DNA of 36,264 nucleotides from assembly GCF_002282565.1 (NCBI RefSeq), contig NZ_NCJT01000006.1, positions 1-36,264 on the forward strand, written 5' to 3'. Shown here piece after piece: positions 16,617-27,591 of this stretch; position 1 is the first letter of the stretch; each line of letters opens with the position of its first letter. A program made the translations under genes and the position numbers. The notes under the pieces are model-generated. The model was not told the DNA's origin and ran no database searches. It saw nothing but the letters and a program-made list of their open reading frames with translations. The DNA comes from Hyphomonas sp. 34-62-18 (GTDB taxonomy: Bacteria > Pseudomonadota > Alphaproteobacteria > Caulobacterales > Hyphomonadaceae).

Positions 16617-16768
16617 GGCGGTGGCCGGTCGTCCGGTGCCCCATCGCCGCCATAGCAGCGTTCATCCATTTCCCGCTTGCGCGCATGCGCGGCAACCCAC
16701 CATGCGCCGAGCACGAACCCGAAACTCGTCCCGACCCAGAACATTACAAGAGAGATAAACCACGTCAC
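16613..16768 (-). CDS. Small single-span membrane protein, 51 residues
   Basis: A short gene convergent with pxpC, sharing two bases of stop codon with it. It starts with GTG at 16768; GAGGAG at 16778-16783 is a strong ribosome binding site 9 bases upstream. A second GTG at 16777 abuts that site too closely to be used. The product begins MTWFISLVMFWVGTSFGFVLG and has one hydrophobic helix (about 3-25), then a basic turn AWWVAAHARKRE and a polar, proline-rich tail DDRPPP. The arrangement predicts a short periplasmic N-end and a cytoplasmic tail. The family function is unknown to me. Confidence 0.65.
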   Translation of the reverse strand: MTWFISLVMFWVGTSFGFVLGAWWVAAHARKREMDERCYGGDGAPDDRPPP

Positions 16769-17332
16769 ATTCCACACCTCCTCGGTGATCCAAGGATTAG
16801 GGAGCGGATCCCGGCCGGACTATCGCGCAGCGCCGTATTCCAGCGCCAATCCCCAGCTTGTGCGCCGGCCCTGTGGAAAGTCTTCTTCTGTTCGCCGGAA
16901 TCGACCATCCGTATACGTGGTTATCAGAAGTTAAGCAAGAATAGAATTACGAATAAGTCATGACACGGACGATGCATGTTGCTTCTCTGTCATAAGGTGC
17001 TGCTGACAACCCCCATTCCGGGCGCGGCTGTGCCGCCATGAGACGACGCGGGTTGATCAATCTGCCTGGGGCGGAGACGTTCTCCGAATCTCGCGGCGAT
17101 GGGGCAGGCTTCTTTGCTGCAGCTGCCGGAACATGGTTCCGGCGCGGCGCGTTCGAGTGGCCTGCATGCCGTTGGGGAAGGGTGCGGGAGGGCGCAATTC
17201 CGGTCACGTGGGTGTGATCCAACCCATGACCCACTGGGCACGGCTCGGCTCTTGACAGAAATAATAGATGGATGTCCAACAAACATTATATGGCCGGATA
17301 GGCGATAAATAAGACATCCCTGGGAGGATACA
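16769..17332. other. 564-bp intergenic region before the second receptor
   Basis: No supported gene. It contains a perfect palindrome GCCGGAAC-ATG-GTTCCGGC at 17125-17143 and a good -35-like TTGACA at 17252-17257 without a convincing -10 at the usual distance. GGGAGG at 17322-17327 is the ribosome binding site for the receptor. The long leader suggests regulated expression of the receptor. Open frames on both strands here have no recognisable protein features. Confidence 0.4.
17125..17143. promoter_or_regulatory. Perfect 8-bp inverted repeat with 3-bp centre
   Basis: GCCGGAAC-ATG-GTTCCGGC lies about 190 bp upstream of the second receptor start. It could be a regulator binding site or a short hairpin. 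It has no T-tract, so a terminator is unlikely. Confidence 0.35.
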
Positions 17333-19669
17333 TTGTCATTCAAACGTAACGTGCGGCTTCTGGCCGGTACGGCCCTTGTCTGGTGTGCGGCGCTCGAAGG
17401 CGCCTGGGCACAGGAGGCCACCACCCCTGCGGAGCCTGAAGCCACCGAACCGGCCGCCGCGGAAAATGACCGCCGCTTGTCCACGGTCACGGTCACCGCG
17501 CAACGCCGCGAAGAGAGCGTTCAGGACGTGCCCCTCGCCGTAACCGCCGTCACCGGCGATCAGATGGCGGCCCTTCGCGTCGAGAACATCGAGAATATCA
17601 GCCTCGTTTCGCCGAGCATCACTTTCAGCAAGACGAACTCGCCGGTCGCCTCGTCCAACATCCAGATCCGCGGCATCGGTACCACTGGCCAGTCCCGCGT
17701 GTTCGAAGGCGCCGTGGGCGTTTTCATCGATGGCGTTTACAGAACGCGTTCCGGCCAGGCCCTGTCCAGCTTCCTCGATATGGACGGTCTGCAGGTTCTG
17801 CGCGGGCCCCAGGGCACGCTGTTCGGCAAGAACACGTCTGCCGGCGCGCTGCTGCTGAATTCGGCCTCGCCGAACATGGACGAAGTTTCCGGCTTCGCCA
17901 CCGCCAGCTATGGCAACTACAACGCATTTGACGTTTCCGGCGCTGTGAACATTCCGGTTTCGGACACGTTTGCCCTCCGCGTGGCCGCCAGCCATTCCGA
18001 GCAGGACGGCTTCCTGAAAAGCCCGGAAGGCAACACCGAAGGCGATCAGAATGTGGACGCCTTCAAGGTCAGCGCCCAGTGGGAGCCGACCGATACGCTC
18101 TCGCTCAAGCTGATCGCGGACTACACCAAGCAGGACGATGAAGTCGGCTATGCCACGGTCAACGCTGTGGATGGCCCGCTGACGCCGCTGATCAATGTGC
18201 TGACGGTGGCCAACGGCCTCGCCGTTCCCTCCAGCAACATTGATGACTACGAAACCAGCATCAATACGCCGACCTCGAACAATGTCGAAGACAAGGGCAT
18301 TGCGCTGCTGGTGGACTGGGAGTTTGGCCCCGGCACGCTGAAATCGGTCACCGCACTGCGCGAGTATGATACTGTTCAGGACGCCGACGCAGACTTCACC
18401 GGCGCAGACATCCTGAACATCAATGAACTGTTCAACTCGCAGTTCTTCTCGCAGGAATTCACCTATGGCGGCGAACTCTCCGGCCCGGTGAATGCGAACT
18501 ACCTGTTCGGCGTCTTCTATTCCGATGAAGAGCTCGACATGGGCCGCAACCTGTCGCACGGCACGCAGGCCCAGCCTTTCTGGAACACGCTGCTCGGCGC
18601 CCAGGGCGTGCCCTCGGCCATCATCAATGCGGCGCCGGGCGAATGGGCGCGCGAAGTGCTCATCGGCAAGGCCGAATCCCTCGCGCTCTTCACGCACTGG
18701 GATTTCGCGCTCACCGACAAGGTCAACCTGATCGCGGGCCTGCGTTACTCCGAAGACGACAAGACCGGCCAGTTCTTCTATGACTTCTTCCGCGATCCGG
18801 TGTTCGATCCCTTCGCAATCGCTGGTTCGGGCCCTGGCCCGGAATACGCCCGCGAATTCTCCGATGAGGCTGTCTCCGGCACGCTCAGCCTGCAATATCG
18901 TCTGAACTCGGACGTTATGTATTACGCCAGCTACAACCGCGGCTACAAGGCCGGCGGCGTGAACGTTGACGCCAGCGGCGCCGGCGTTCCCGGCAGCTCG
19001 CTGAACCCGCTGGATACCGGCACGCCAGCCGATCCGGTGTTCGCCCCGGAAACCATCGACGCCTATGAAATCGGCGCCAAGGTTGACTGGATGAACGGCG
19101 CGGCCCGCACGAACGTCGCTGTCTTCTATAACGACATTCAGGATCTGCAGGTCGCCCAGTTCCTCGGGTTGATCTTCACCATCCTGAACTCGCCGGAAGC
19201 AGAATCCTATGGTGCGGAGTTCGAGCACACCCAGGCGCTGACCGACTATCTGACCTGGAACGCCTCGGCCACCTGGCTGCCGGAAGCAAGCTATGGCGAT
19301 GACGCCGGCATCGGTGTCCTCTCCGGCCGCCGCTTCCCCAATGCGCCGGAGCTTTCGGCGAACACGGCGCTGAACCTCAACTATGAACTCTCCGGCGGCA
19401 AGGCGCTGACGGGTCTTCTGCAGGTTCAGTATATGGGCGACCGGTTCACCAACACGGCGTCAAACCTCAAGGAAGATGCAGTCGCGCTGGTCAACGGCAA
19501 TATCGGGCTCACATTTGACTCCGGCATCTCCGTGTCCGCCTTCATCCGCAACGCGTTCGACGAACGCTATGTGACGCAGCACTTCAACACTCCGATCCAG
19601 GACACCGACCGGAACGGCTATGTGGCGTCGCCGCGCACCTTCGGTGTGTCCGTCCGCAAGACGTTCTGA
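17333..19669 (+). CDS. TonB-dependent outer-membrane receptor (TTG start)
   Basis: A 778-residue receptor with a signal peptide (LLAGTALVWCAALEGAWAQ), a low-complexity Glu/Ala/Pro linker, a TonB-box-like STVTVTAQ, a plug domain with LQVLRGPQGTLFGKNTSAGA, and a barrel ending in FGVSVRKTF with terminal phenylalanine. The start codon is TTG at 17333, fixed by GGGAGG five bases upstream and by a normal signal peptide directly after it. The substrate is unknown. The plug reads LLLNSASP where many receptors have INVISKRP, so it belongs to the divergent receptor type often seen next to degradation genes in sphingomonads and Hyphomonadaceae. It lies upstream of a TetR regulator and an alcohol dehydrogenase on the same strand. 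Confidence 0.87.
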   Translation: MSFKRNVRLLAGTALVWCAALEGAWAQEATTPAEPEATEPAAAENDRRLSTVTVTAQRREESVQDVPLAVTAVTGDQMAALRVENIENISLVSPSITFSKTNSPVASSNIQIRGIGTTGQSRVFEGAVGVFIDGVYRTRSGQALSSFLDMDGLQVLRGPQGTLFGKNTSAGALLLNSASPNMDEVSGFATASYGNYNAFDVSGAVNIPVSDTFALRVAASHSEQDGFLKSPEGNTEGDQNVDAFKVSAQWEPTDTLSLKLIADYTKQDDEVGYATVNAVDGPLTPLINVLTVANGLAVPSSNIDDYETSINTPTSNNVEDKGIALLVDWEFGPGTLKSVTALREYDTVQDADADFTGADILNINELFNSQFFSQEFTYGGELSGPVNANYLFGVFYSDEELDMGRNLSHGTQAQPFWNTLLGAQGVPSAIINAAPGEWAREVLIGKAESLALFTHWDFALTDKVNLIAGLRYSEDDKTGQFFYDFFRDPVFDPFAIAGSGPGPEYAREFSDEAVSGTLSLQYRLNSDVMYYASYNRGYKAGGVNVDASGAGVPGSSLNPLDTGTPADPVFAPETIDAYEIGAKVDWMNGAARTNVAVFYNDIQDLQVAQFLGLIFTILNSPEAESYGAEFEHTQALTDYLTWNASATWLPEASYGDDAGIGVLSGRRFPNAPELSANTALNLNYELSGGKALTGLLQVQYMGDRFTNTASNLKEDAVALVNGNIGLTFDSGISVSAFIRNAFDERYVTQHFNTPIQDTDRNGYVASPRTFGVSVRKTF

Positions 19670-19686
19670 TCGAAACCCAATCGCCT

Positions 19687-19749
19687 CGGCGGGGGACACC
19701 ACGCCCGCCGCGGCCTCCACTCCTTACGCAGGCGCACAATGAGGCGCCT
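19687..19749 (+). terminator. Two stem-loops after the receptor gene
   Basis: CGGCGGG (19687-19693) pairs with CCCGCCG (19704-19710). A second stem AGGCGC (19730-19735) pairs with GCGCCT (19744-19749) and is followed by TTGTTT. Together they could end receptor transcription, though neither has a long T-run. Confidence 0.4.
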
Positions 19750-19821
19750 TGTTTCCTCCCCGAAACTCGCGCGCTGCACAGATTGTGCAGCGCCGCATTT
19801 TCCAGCGGTTCTGTCCTCCAT

Positions 19822-19863
19822 TTGACAGGCTGTTGCAAACACGCATCAATGTTCATGGTGCGT
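19822..19863 (+). promoter_or_regulatory. Candidate promoter and operator of the tetR gene
   Basis: TTGACA at 19822-19827 with a weak ATCAAT 17 bases downstream could be a promoter. An inverted repeat ACGCATCA-N7-TGGTGCGT (19841-19863) overlaps its downstream part, with 7 of 8 positions paired in the arms. This is the usual layout for TetR autoregulation. Confidence 0.45.
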
Positions 19864-19917
19864 ACAAAAAATAATCGGGCAGCGAAAAATCGTTGACCCT
19901 GAATCTCGGGGGAGATC

Positions 19918-20562
19918 ATGAAACAACACGAGCGTCGGCAGCAGTCGTCGGATAAACTCATCAATGCCTGTCTGGAGCTGGCCTCCGAACAGGGCGTCTC
20001 AGCGCTCACATTTGATAATATCGGTTTGCGGGCCGGTTACAGCCGCAATCTGGCGTTCCAGAAATTCGGCTCCAAGAGCGGCCTGCTGGAAGCCGTCATC
20101 AATCATCTGCACGAAGTGATGTCCGAACGCCGCCGGCGGCAGGATCTCGATTCCCTTTCGGGCCTTGAGGCGCTGATGCTCTATTGCGACGTGCATATCG
20201 CCGCCCTCGACAAGACATCTGAGATGAAGGCCTATTTCATCCTGATGAGCGAAGCCATTGCCGCTATGTCTGAGATGCGCGAGCAGTTTGTCGGCTCTCA
20301 CCAGCGCTCGGCGACAGAGCTGATGCGCATCATCCGGCTGGGCCGGGAAGACGGGTCGATCCGCAAGGATGTGAATGTCGAAATGGCCGCGCGCCTCATC
20401 GGCACGCAGCTGATCGGGCTTTCCTCGCAATTCCTGATCGAGCCGAGCTTCAATCTGAAGAAAGCCCGCAAGGAGCTGCATCAGGTGATCCGCGCGGCCT
20501 ATGGCACGGGGCAGGAGAGCGTGTCGTCGCGGAAATCTGCCGCAGCAGTGCCGGGAAGATAA
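19918..20562 (+). CDS. TetR-family transcriptional regulator
   Basis: A 214-residue regulator with an N-terminal TetR helix-turn-helix (about 10-58, containing LTFDNIGLRAGYSRNLAFQKFGSK) and an all-helical ligand domain. GGGGGAG lies immediately upstream of the ATG. An inverted repeat 55-77 bp upstream of the start is a good candidate for its own operator. It is flanked by a receptor gene and an alcohol dehydrogenase in the same direction, so these are its likely targets. The ligand is unknown; an alcohol, aldehyde or lipid-like compound would fit the dehydrogenase. Confidence 0.87.
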   Translation: MKQHERRQQSSDKLINACLELASEQGVSALTFDNIGLRAGYSRNLAFQKFGSKSGLLEAVINHLHEVMSERRRRQDLDSLSGLEALMLYCDVHIAALDKTSEMKAYFILMSEAIAAMSEMREQFVGSHQRSATELMRIIRLGREDGSIRKDVNVEMAARLIGTQLIGLSSQFLIEPSFNLKKARKELHQVIRAAYGTGQESVSSRKSAAAVPGR

Positions 20563-20655
20563 TTCATCCGTTCACGGCCGGGAAAGCTGGCGATCCGGTT
20601 GACGGTTATCCAGCGCGCTTATAGCGTCCGGCTCAGCAAATCATCGGAGAGACAG

Positions 20656-21756
20656 ATGAAAACCCAGGCAGCGGTCGCCTATACCGGACAGCCCGGTTTC
20701 AAGTATGAAACCGTGGAGATTGAAGCCCCGCGCGCTGATGAGATTCTCGTCCGTGTGCTTGGCGTTGGCCTCTGCCACACCGATCTTGTGTTCAGCTCCG
20801 GCGCGGCGCCCTATCCCTTTCCGGCGGTTTTCGGTCATGAAGGTTCCGGCGTGGTTGAGGCGGTCGGCGCCAATGTCAAAAAGGTGAAGGCCGGCGACAG
20901 CGTGCTCATCACCTTCCGCTCCTGCGGCGCGTGTGACCGCTGCGACACGGGCGACGCTGCCTACTGCCGCACCATGCCGCTGCTCAACTATACCGGCCGG
21001 CGCACGGATGGCACCTCGGCGATCAGCAATGAAGCCGGCCCCGTCTCGTCTAACTTCTTCGGCCAGTCCACCTTTGCCGGCCATGCGATCACGTATGAGC
21101 GCAATGTGGTGAAGGTTGATCCGTCGCTCCCGGTGGAGATCATGGGCCCGCTCGGCTGCGGCATCCAGACCGGGGCAGGCGCAGCCATGCGCTCGCTCGC
21201 CGCCAAAAAGGGATCGGCCTTCCTCGTCACCGGCGGCGGCTCTGTGGGGCTCAGCGCCGTGATGGGCGCAAAGATCCAGGGCTGCGCCACCATCATTCTG
21301 GTGGAGCCGATGGAGTCGCGCCGCAAGCTGGCGATAGAGATTGGCGCCACCCATTGCATTGATCCGGCGGCTACGGACGATGTTCCCGCTGCGGTGCGCG
21401 CAATTGCGCCGATGGGTGTGGACAATGCGCTGGATACCACCGGCATTCCCGCCGTTCAGGCCGCTGCGCTGGCCTGCCTGGGCTCGAAGGCGACCCTCGG
21501 CCTCGTCGGCGTCAGCGCGCCGGGCACGCCGATGCCAGGCGATGTCAACACCGTGATGACGTTTGGACAGTCCGTAAAAGGAATAATCGAGGGCGATTCA
21601 GACCCGGATGAATTCATCCCGGAACTGATCGAACACTTCAAGGCAGGCCGTCTGCCATTTGACAAGCTGGTCAAGAAGTTCCGCCTCAGCGAAATCAACG
21701 AAGCCATCGCCGCCCAGCATCATGGCGACTGTGTGAAGGCGGTCCTGATCCCCTGA
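20656..21756 (+). CDS. Zinc-dependent alcohol dehydrogenase, aryl-alcohol type
   Basis: A 366-residue medium-chain dehydrogenase. Catalytic zinc ligands are C40 (GLCHTD), H61 with E62 (FGHEGSG) and C168 (GPLGCGIQTGAG). Structural zinc cysteines are C90, C93, C96 and C104. The Rossmann loop GGGSVG is at residues 193-198, followed by an acidic residue after strand 2 (VEPMESRR), which points to NAD. Overall it matches the benzyl/aryl-alcohol dehydrogenase branch. The start at 20656 follows GGAGAG and matches family length; the frame is open to 20599, where TTGACG may instead be a -35 element. The physiological substrate is not evident. Confidence 0.87.
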   Translation: MKTQAAVAYTGQPGFKYETVEIEAPRADEILVRVLGVGLCHTDLVFSSGAAPYPFPAVFGHEGSGVVEAVGANVKKVKAGDSVLITFRSCGACDRCDTGDAAYCRTMPLLNYTGRRTDGTSAISNEAGPVSSNFFGQSTFAGHAITYERNVVKVDPSLPVEIMGPLGCGIQTGAGAAMRSLAAKKGSAFLVTGGGSVGLSAVMGAKIQGCATIILVEPMESRRKLAIEIGATHCIDPAATDDVPAAVRAIAPMGVDNALDTTGIPAVQAAALACLGSKATLGLVGVSAPGTPMPGDVNTVMTFGQSVKGIIEGDSDPDEFIPELIEHFKAGRLPFDKLVKKFRLSEINEAIAAQHHGDCVKAVLIP

Positions 21757-24249
<2,493 letters not shown>

Positions 24250-24272
24250 CCGGTCATCGTCCTAAAAAATGG

Positions 24273-24304
24273 AAAGGGCGGCTCGTGAGGGCCGCCCTTT
24301 TTTC
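24273..24304 (+). terminator. Rho-independent terminator of katG
   Basis: AAAGGGCGGC (24273-24282) pairs perfectly with GCCGCCCTTT (24291-24300) across an 8-base loop, and the T-run continues to 24303. It lies 23 bp after the katG stop. The arrangement could also terminate the converging gene on the other strand, because an A-rich stretch precedes the stem. Confidence 0.88.
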
Positions 24305-24328
24305 TTGTTTGCATCAGGGCAGGGGCGA

Positions 24329-25534
24329 TTACCCCGCCTGTCCATCGAGCGCCAGCTGTACCCATCGCCGGGTTGCTTCATGAGGACTATTCAGGCCCGC
24401 GGCAACATCCTCCCGGTAGCGCGGCGCCACCCGTGCCAGCACGCGGGCGAAGAAAGTCTGAAGCCGGGCAATATCGTCCTGGCTGTCTCCATCCCAGGTC
24501 TCCACGCGGTCCCATTCTTCGGCCAGTGTATCAAGGCGCCGCAGCATCTCGCGGATCTCCACCACGCCGCATTGCGCCGCCATCTCGGCCACCTTCGCTT
24601 CCTGAGGCAGGTCGAAAGTATTGACCCGCATGAACGCAAGCGTCATCAGGTGTTGAAGCCGAGACGTCCAGTTGGCGAGTTCGCCTTCCCATTCTTCGCA
24701 GAGTGCATCCCAGATCGCTTCGGCTTCATCCGCCCAGAAACGTTCTTCCGCCACATCCTCAAAGCCGGAATTCACCGGATCATCGGGCTTGTAGCTGTTC
24801 TGGTAGACTGCGTCCCATCGCTCGATCCGCGCCACCAGATCGGTGCTCAATCCCAAGCTGTCAGGGTTCACATTTGTCCCGGACTCATCATCCCATAGCG
24901 GCCAGCACTGGTATTCCGGCGCCAGGCGCAGGCAGCTCGGCGGTTTTGTGGGGTCATAGTCCGGCCCTTCATCCTCGCCTGGATCAAGAAAGTCCGGATA
25001 GCTTTTGCCCTTTTTGCCAGAGCGGCGGCTACCCGTATTCGTCAGCAGAAAGATGAAAGTGACGGTCACCGCCCCGATGGCCACCAGATCGGCCACAAGG
25101 CCGGCGATCCCCGTGCCCAGCCAGCTTCGCCACAGGCCATGCTGTTCCACCACCACTACAAGGGCAAACACGCCCACATAGATCAGGAGCGCGTTGCGCG
25201 TGGCCGCCCGGCCGCGCCGCTCCGCCTCATCGGTCACGGGCCGGTGGCGCGCGGCCCAGGCAAGGTATCCTCCCTGCGCCAGAATATTCAGGCTGAAGAT
25301 CACCAGCGCCGCCCGGCTCTGCGCCATCAGGGAAAGGCCGGACGCGAAAGTCAGCCAGCCACCGATTGTCAGCAGTCGGGTTGCCGTCTCTTCAACGCGG
25401 TCGCGTTTCAGGGTGATGCCGGCAATCGCCTGGTCCAGCAGCCGGTCCATCGCCATGCGCCGGATGAGCACCACCCCGCCCAGCGTGTAGAAAAGGCCAA
25501 AGGCAAAGAGAATCCAGGGCAGGGCGGTCAGCAT
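24329..25534 (-). CDS. Unrecognised membrane protein, 401 residues
   Basis: I do not recognise this protein. The N-terminal part (about 1-165) holds four or five hydrophobic segments: LPWILFAFGLFYTLGGVVL, a second near 53-70, a third near 74-94, a fourth near 113-130 and a fifth near 140-165. A basic/Gly-Ser linker follows, then an acidic, tryptophan-rich soluble domain of about 230 residues (for example CWPLWDDE and WADEAEAIWDALCEEWEGE). Four cysteines lie in the soluble part. It is convergent with katG and transcribed in the same direction as the tetR gene 91 bp upstream. No enzyme motif is visible. Confidence 0.7.
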   Translation of the reverse strand: MLTALPWILFAFGLFYTLGGVVLIRRMAMDRLLDQAIAGITLKRDRVEETATRLLTIGGWLTFASGLSLMAQSRAALVIFSLNILAQGGYLAWAARHRPVTDEAERRGRAATRNALLIYVGVFALVVVVEQHGLWRSWLGTGIAGLVADLVAIGAVTVTFIFLLTNTGSRRSGKKGKSYPDFLDPGEDEGPDYDPTKPPSCLRLAPEYQCWPLWDDESGTNVNPDSLGLSTDLVARIERWDAVYQNSYKPDDPVNSGFEDVAEERFWADEAEAIWDALCEEWEGELANWTSRLQHLMTLAFMRVNTFDLPQEAKVAEMAAQCGVVEIREMLRRLDTLAEEWDRVETWDGDSQDDIARLQTFFARVLARVAPRYREDVAAGLNSPHEATRRWVQLALDGQAG

Positions 25535-25625
25535 GGCGGTCTGTCAGCTCAGGGAAGGCAGAAGGTGTCTGCTCTACCGTTAGCCGTGATTGCCGATGCG
25601 CCACCAGCCCCTGAAACGGGGGAGG

Positions 25626-26198
25626 TCAGAGCGGCTTAACCGCCAGGCGGATGATTTCGGTGAAGCGCTGTTTCAGCTTTTCGCGCAGCTCAGGATCATC
25701 CGTCAGTTTGCCAGAGATATGCTGGCTGATCGACATGCCGAGCAGGATAGAGCCGAAAAGCTGCGAGCGCACCTTGGCGTTTTCCCCGCCAATCACTTCG
25801 GCAAAGGGCTCGTGAAACCGGTCATCGATGGACGCGCGCACAATCGGGCCGGCAATCGGGGAATTGCCCGAATGCAGCATGATGAGGATGTCCTCCATCG
25901 GCTTTCCGTCATCTTCCGGGTCGAACATCAGCTCGCCCACCCGTTCGGGCAGGCCTTCCAGCTCATTGCCGATCACGTCCACGCCGCGCTCGCCCGAGTT
26001 CATCACGGCGGCAAACAGCTCTTCCTTCGATCCGAAATAGCGTGACACCAGCGCCGCATCCGCCCCCGCCAGGGAGGCAATCTCGCGGATGCCGACATTC
26101 TCATAGCTGTCGCGTGCAAACAGGGTCCGCGCCGCACAGAGGATGGCGTTTTTCGTGCTGGCGGCGTCCCGGCGCCGGATGGGTTGACCACATTTCAT
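25626..26198 (-). CDS. TetR-family repressor of the adjacent efflux operon
   Basis: A 190-residue TetR-family protein, with helix-turn-helix at about 30-60 (VGIREIASLAGADAALVSRYFGSKEEL). It is divergent from the RND efflux operon, the standard arrangement for AcrR-, TtgR- or MexR-type local repressors. Two 16-bp palindromes in the 135-bp gap between them, flanking the candidate efflux promoter, are its likely binding sites. The ligand is probably a substrate of the pump. Confidence 0.88.
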   Translation of the reverse strand: MKCGQPIRRRDAASTKNAILCAARTLFARDSYENVGIREIASLAGADAALVSRYFGSKEELFAAVMNSGERGVDVIGNELEGLPERVGELMFDPEDDGKPMEDILIMLHSGNSPIAGPIVRASIDDRFHEPFAEVIGGENAKVRSQLFGSILLGMSISQHISGKLTDDPELREKLKQRFTEIIRLAVKPL

Positions 26199-26227
26199 AC
26201 GTTTTCCTACCCTACAAAAATTAATTT

Positions 26228-26243
26228 GTCATCACCTGTTGAC
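26228..26243. promoter_or_regulatory. Efflux operator 1
   Basis: GTCATCACCTGTTGAC is partly self-palindromic (12 of 16) and is the reverse complement of operator 2 except for one base. It overlaps the -35-like TTGACT at 26239-26244, so binding would block RNA polymerase. Confidence 0.7.
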
Positions 26244-26267
26244 TTAGGCTTCCCGCGACGTCATATG
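26239..26267 (+). promoter_or_regulatory. Candidate promoter of the RND efflux operon
   Basis: TTGACT (26239-26244) and CATATG (26262-26267) are separated by 17 bp. The -10 match is only partial. The two operators lie over the -35 and just past the -10, which supports the assignment. Confidence 0.5.
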
Positions 26268-26269
26268 CG

Positions 26270-26285
26270 GTCAACAGCTGATGAC
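26270..26285. promoter_or_regulatory. Efflux operator 2
   Basis: GTCAACAGCTGATGAC is palindromic at 14 of 16 positions. It is centred 42 bp (four helical turns) from operator 1 and lies just downstream of the candidate -10. Confidence 0.7.
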
Positions 26286-26333
26286 TTACAGGCGTCTCTC
26301 CACCGGTTCGCCTTGTTTATGAAGGAAAAATGA

Positions 26334-27527
26334 ATGCGTTCGCGCCATTTTGCAACCGTTTCCGTCCTGGCAACGGCACTTGTCGTTGGGGCATGCAGCG
26401 CGCCCCAGGCGCAAGAACAGGGCGGTCCTCCCCCGCCGCAGGTTGAAGTTGCTGTCCCCCTCTCTTCCCAGGTTGCTGACTGGAACGGTTATACCGGCCG
26501 GTTTGAGTCTGTGGAACGCGTAGATGTACGTGCCCGCGTCAGCGGTTACGTGAAATCTGTCGCCTTTGAAGATGGCGCCCGCGTCAAGGCAGGCGACCTC
26601 CTGTTCACCCTGGATGATCGCCCGTTCCGCGCCACGCTCGGCCAGGCCGAAGCTCAGCTGGCCCAGGCCAAAGCCCAGCTCGGTCAGGCCCAGTCGGATC
26701 TGGAGCGCTCTGAAAAGCTCGCCGAGTCCGGCGCCGTTTCGGTCGAGGAACTCGAGCGCAACCGCACCAGCCTTGCCAGCGCCCAGGCCAGCGTTGCCGC
26801 CGCCGAAGCCGGGGTTGAGGCGGCCCGCCTTGATTTGAGCTTCACTCGCGTCACCGCCCCGATTGATGGCCGTGTTTCGGCCCGCAATGTGGACCCCGGC
26901 AACCTCGTCGCCGGCGGCAACTCGGCCGGAGACATCCTCACCACCATCGTCCGCGATGACGAGCTTTACTTCACCTTCAACGTCTCCGAGGCCGACTATC
27001 TGCGCTACGCCCGCGCCGAACAGTCCGATGGCGCCGTAAAGGCAGAGGCCCGCCTGCAGGATGAAGCCAGTTTCTCCCGTTCGGGCGAAGTCATCTTTGC
27101 GGACAACCGCATGGGCGACACCACCGGTTCGATCCGCGTCCGCGCACTGATCGAGAATGAAGATGGCCTCATCCGCCCCGGCATGACCGGCGAGGTGCGC
27201 ATCAATGGTTCGGCGCCTTATTCAGCGCTGATGGTGCCGCAAACGGCCGTTCAGACCGATGGCGCCCGCCGCATCCTGTTCCTGGTCAACGAGCGTAACG
27301 AGGTGGAATCGGCCCCGGTCGAGCTCGGCCCGCTCAGCGGCAACATGCAGGTGATCGCCGGCGGACTGGAGTCGAATGACCGCGTGATCGTCAATGGCCT
27401 GCTGCGGGCCCGTCCGGGCGCTGTGGTCAACCCCGTCGCGGTGCAACTCGATTATGAAACCGCCCCGGCAGACACGGTCACCGTCCAAAGCCGCCCGGCC
27501 ATGACGGCCCGCCGCATCGCCAACTGA
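26334..27527 (+). CDS. RND efflux periplasmic adaptor (membrane fusion protein)
   Basis: A 397-residue HlyD/AcrA-type adaptor lipoprotein with lipobox VVGAC (cysteine 21). It has the expected order: N-terminal lipoyl half, alpha-helical hairpin at about 95-155 rich in Ala/Gln/Glu repeats ([20 protein letters not shown]), second lipoyl half ([16 protein letters not shown]), beta-barrel and membrane-proximal domain. It bridges the inner-membrane pump and the outer-membrane factor. The start at 26334 follows GAAGGAAA; an ATG four bases earlier is in another frame. It is the first gene of a three-gene operon. Confidence 0.93.
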   Translation: MRSRHFATVSVLATALVVGACSAPQAQEQGGPPPPQVEVAVPLSSQVADWNGYTGRFESVERVDVRARVSGYVKSVAFEDGARVKAGDLLFTLDDRPFRATLGQAEAQLAQAKAQLGQAQSDLERSEKLAESGAVSVEELERNRTSLASAQASVAAAEAGVEAARLDLSFTRVTAPIDGRVSARNVDPGNLVAGGNSAGDILTTIVRDDELYFTFNVSEADYLRYARAEQSDGAVKAEARLQDEASFSRSGEVIFADNRMGDTTGSIRVRALIENEDGLIRPGMTGEVRINGSAPYSALMVPQTAVQTDGARRILFLVNERNEVESAPVELGPLSGNMQVIAGGLESNDRVIVNGLLRARPGAVVNPVAVQLDYETAPADTVTVQSRPAMTARRIAN

Positions 27528-27591
27528 TACGCGGCGGCGGCCGCCCGGCCGTCAGCCCATTCCATTCTCTTCCTCCCAGAGAGACGAACCC

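Noticed and set aside
16947..17282. Open frame of about 111 codons on the minus strand in the receptor leader
   Set aside because: No ribosome binding site, biased composition and no recognisable segments; it also spans the perfect palindrome at 17125-17143.
17252..17289. Complete sigma-70 promoter for the second receptor
   Set aside because: TTGACA is good, but the nearest AT-rich -10 candidate (CATTAT) is 26 bases away, too far.
17336..19228. Long open frame antisense to the second receptor
   Set aside because: The receptor on the other strand has signal peptide, plug and terminal phenylalanine; the antisense product is Gly/Ala/Arg/Val-rich with no domain.
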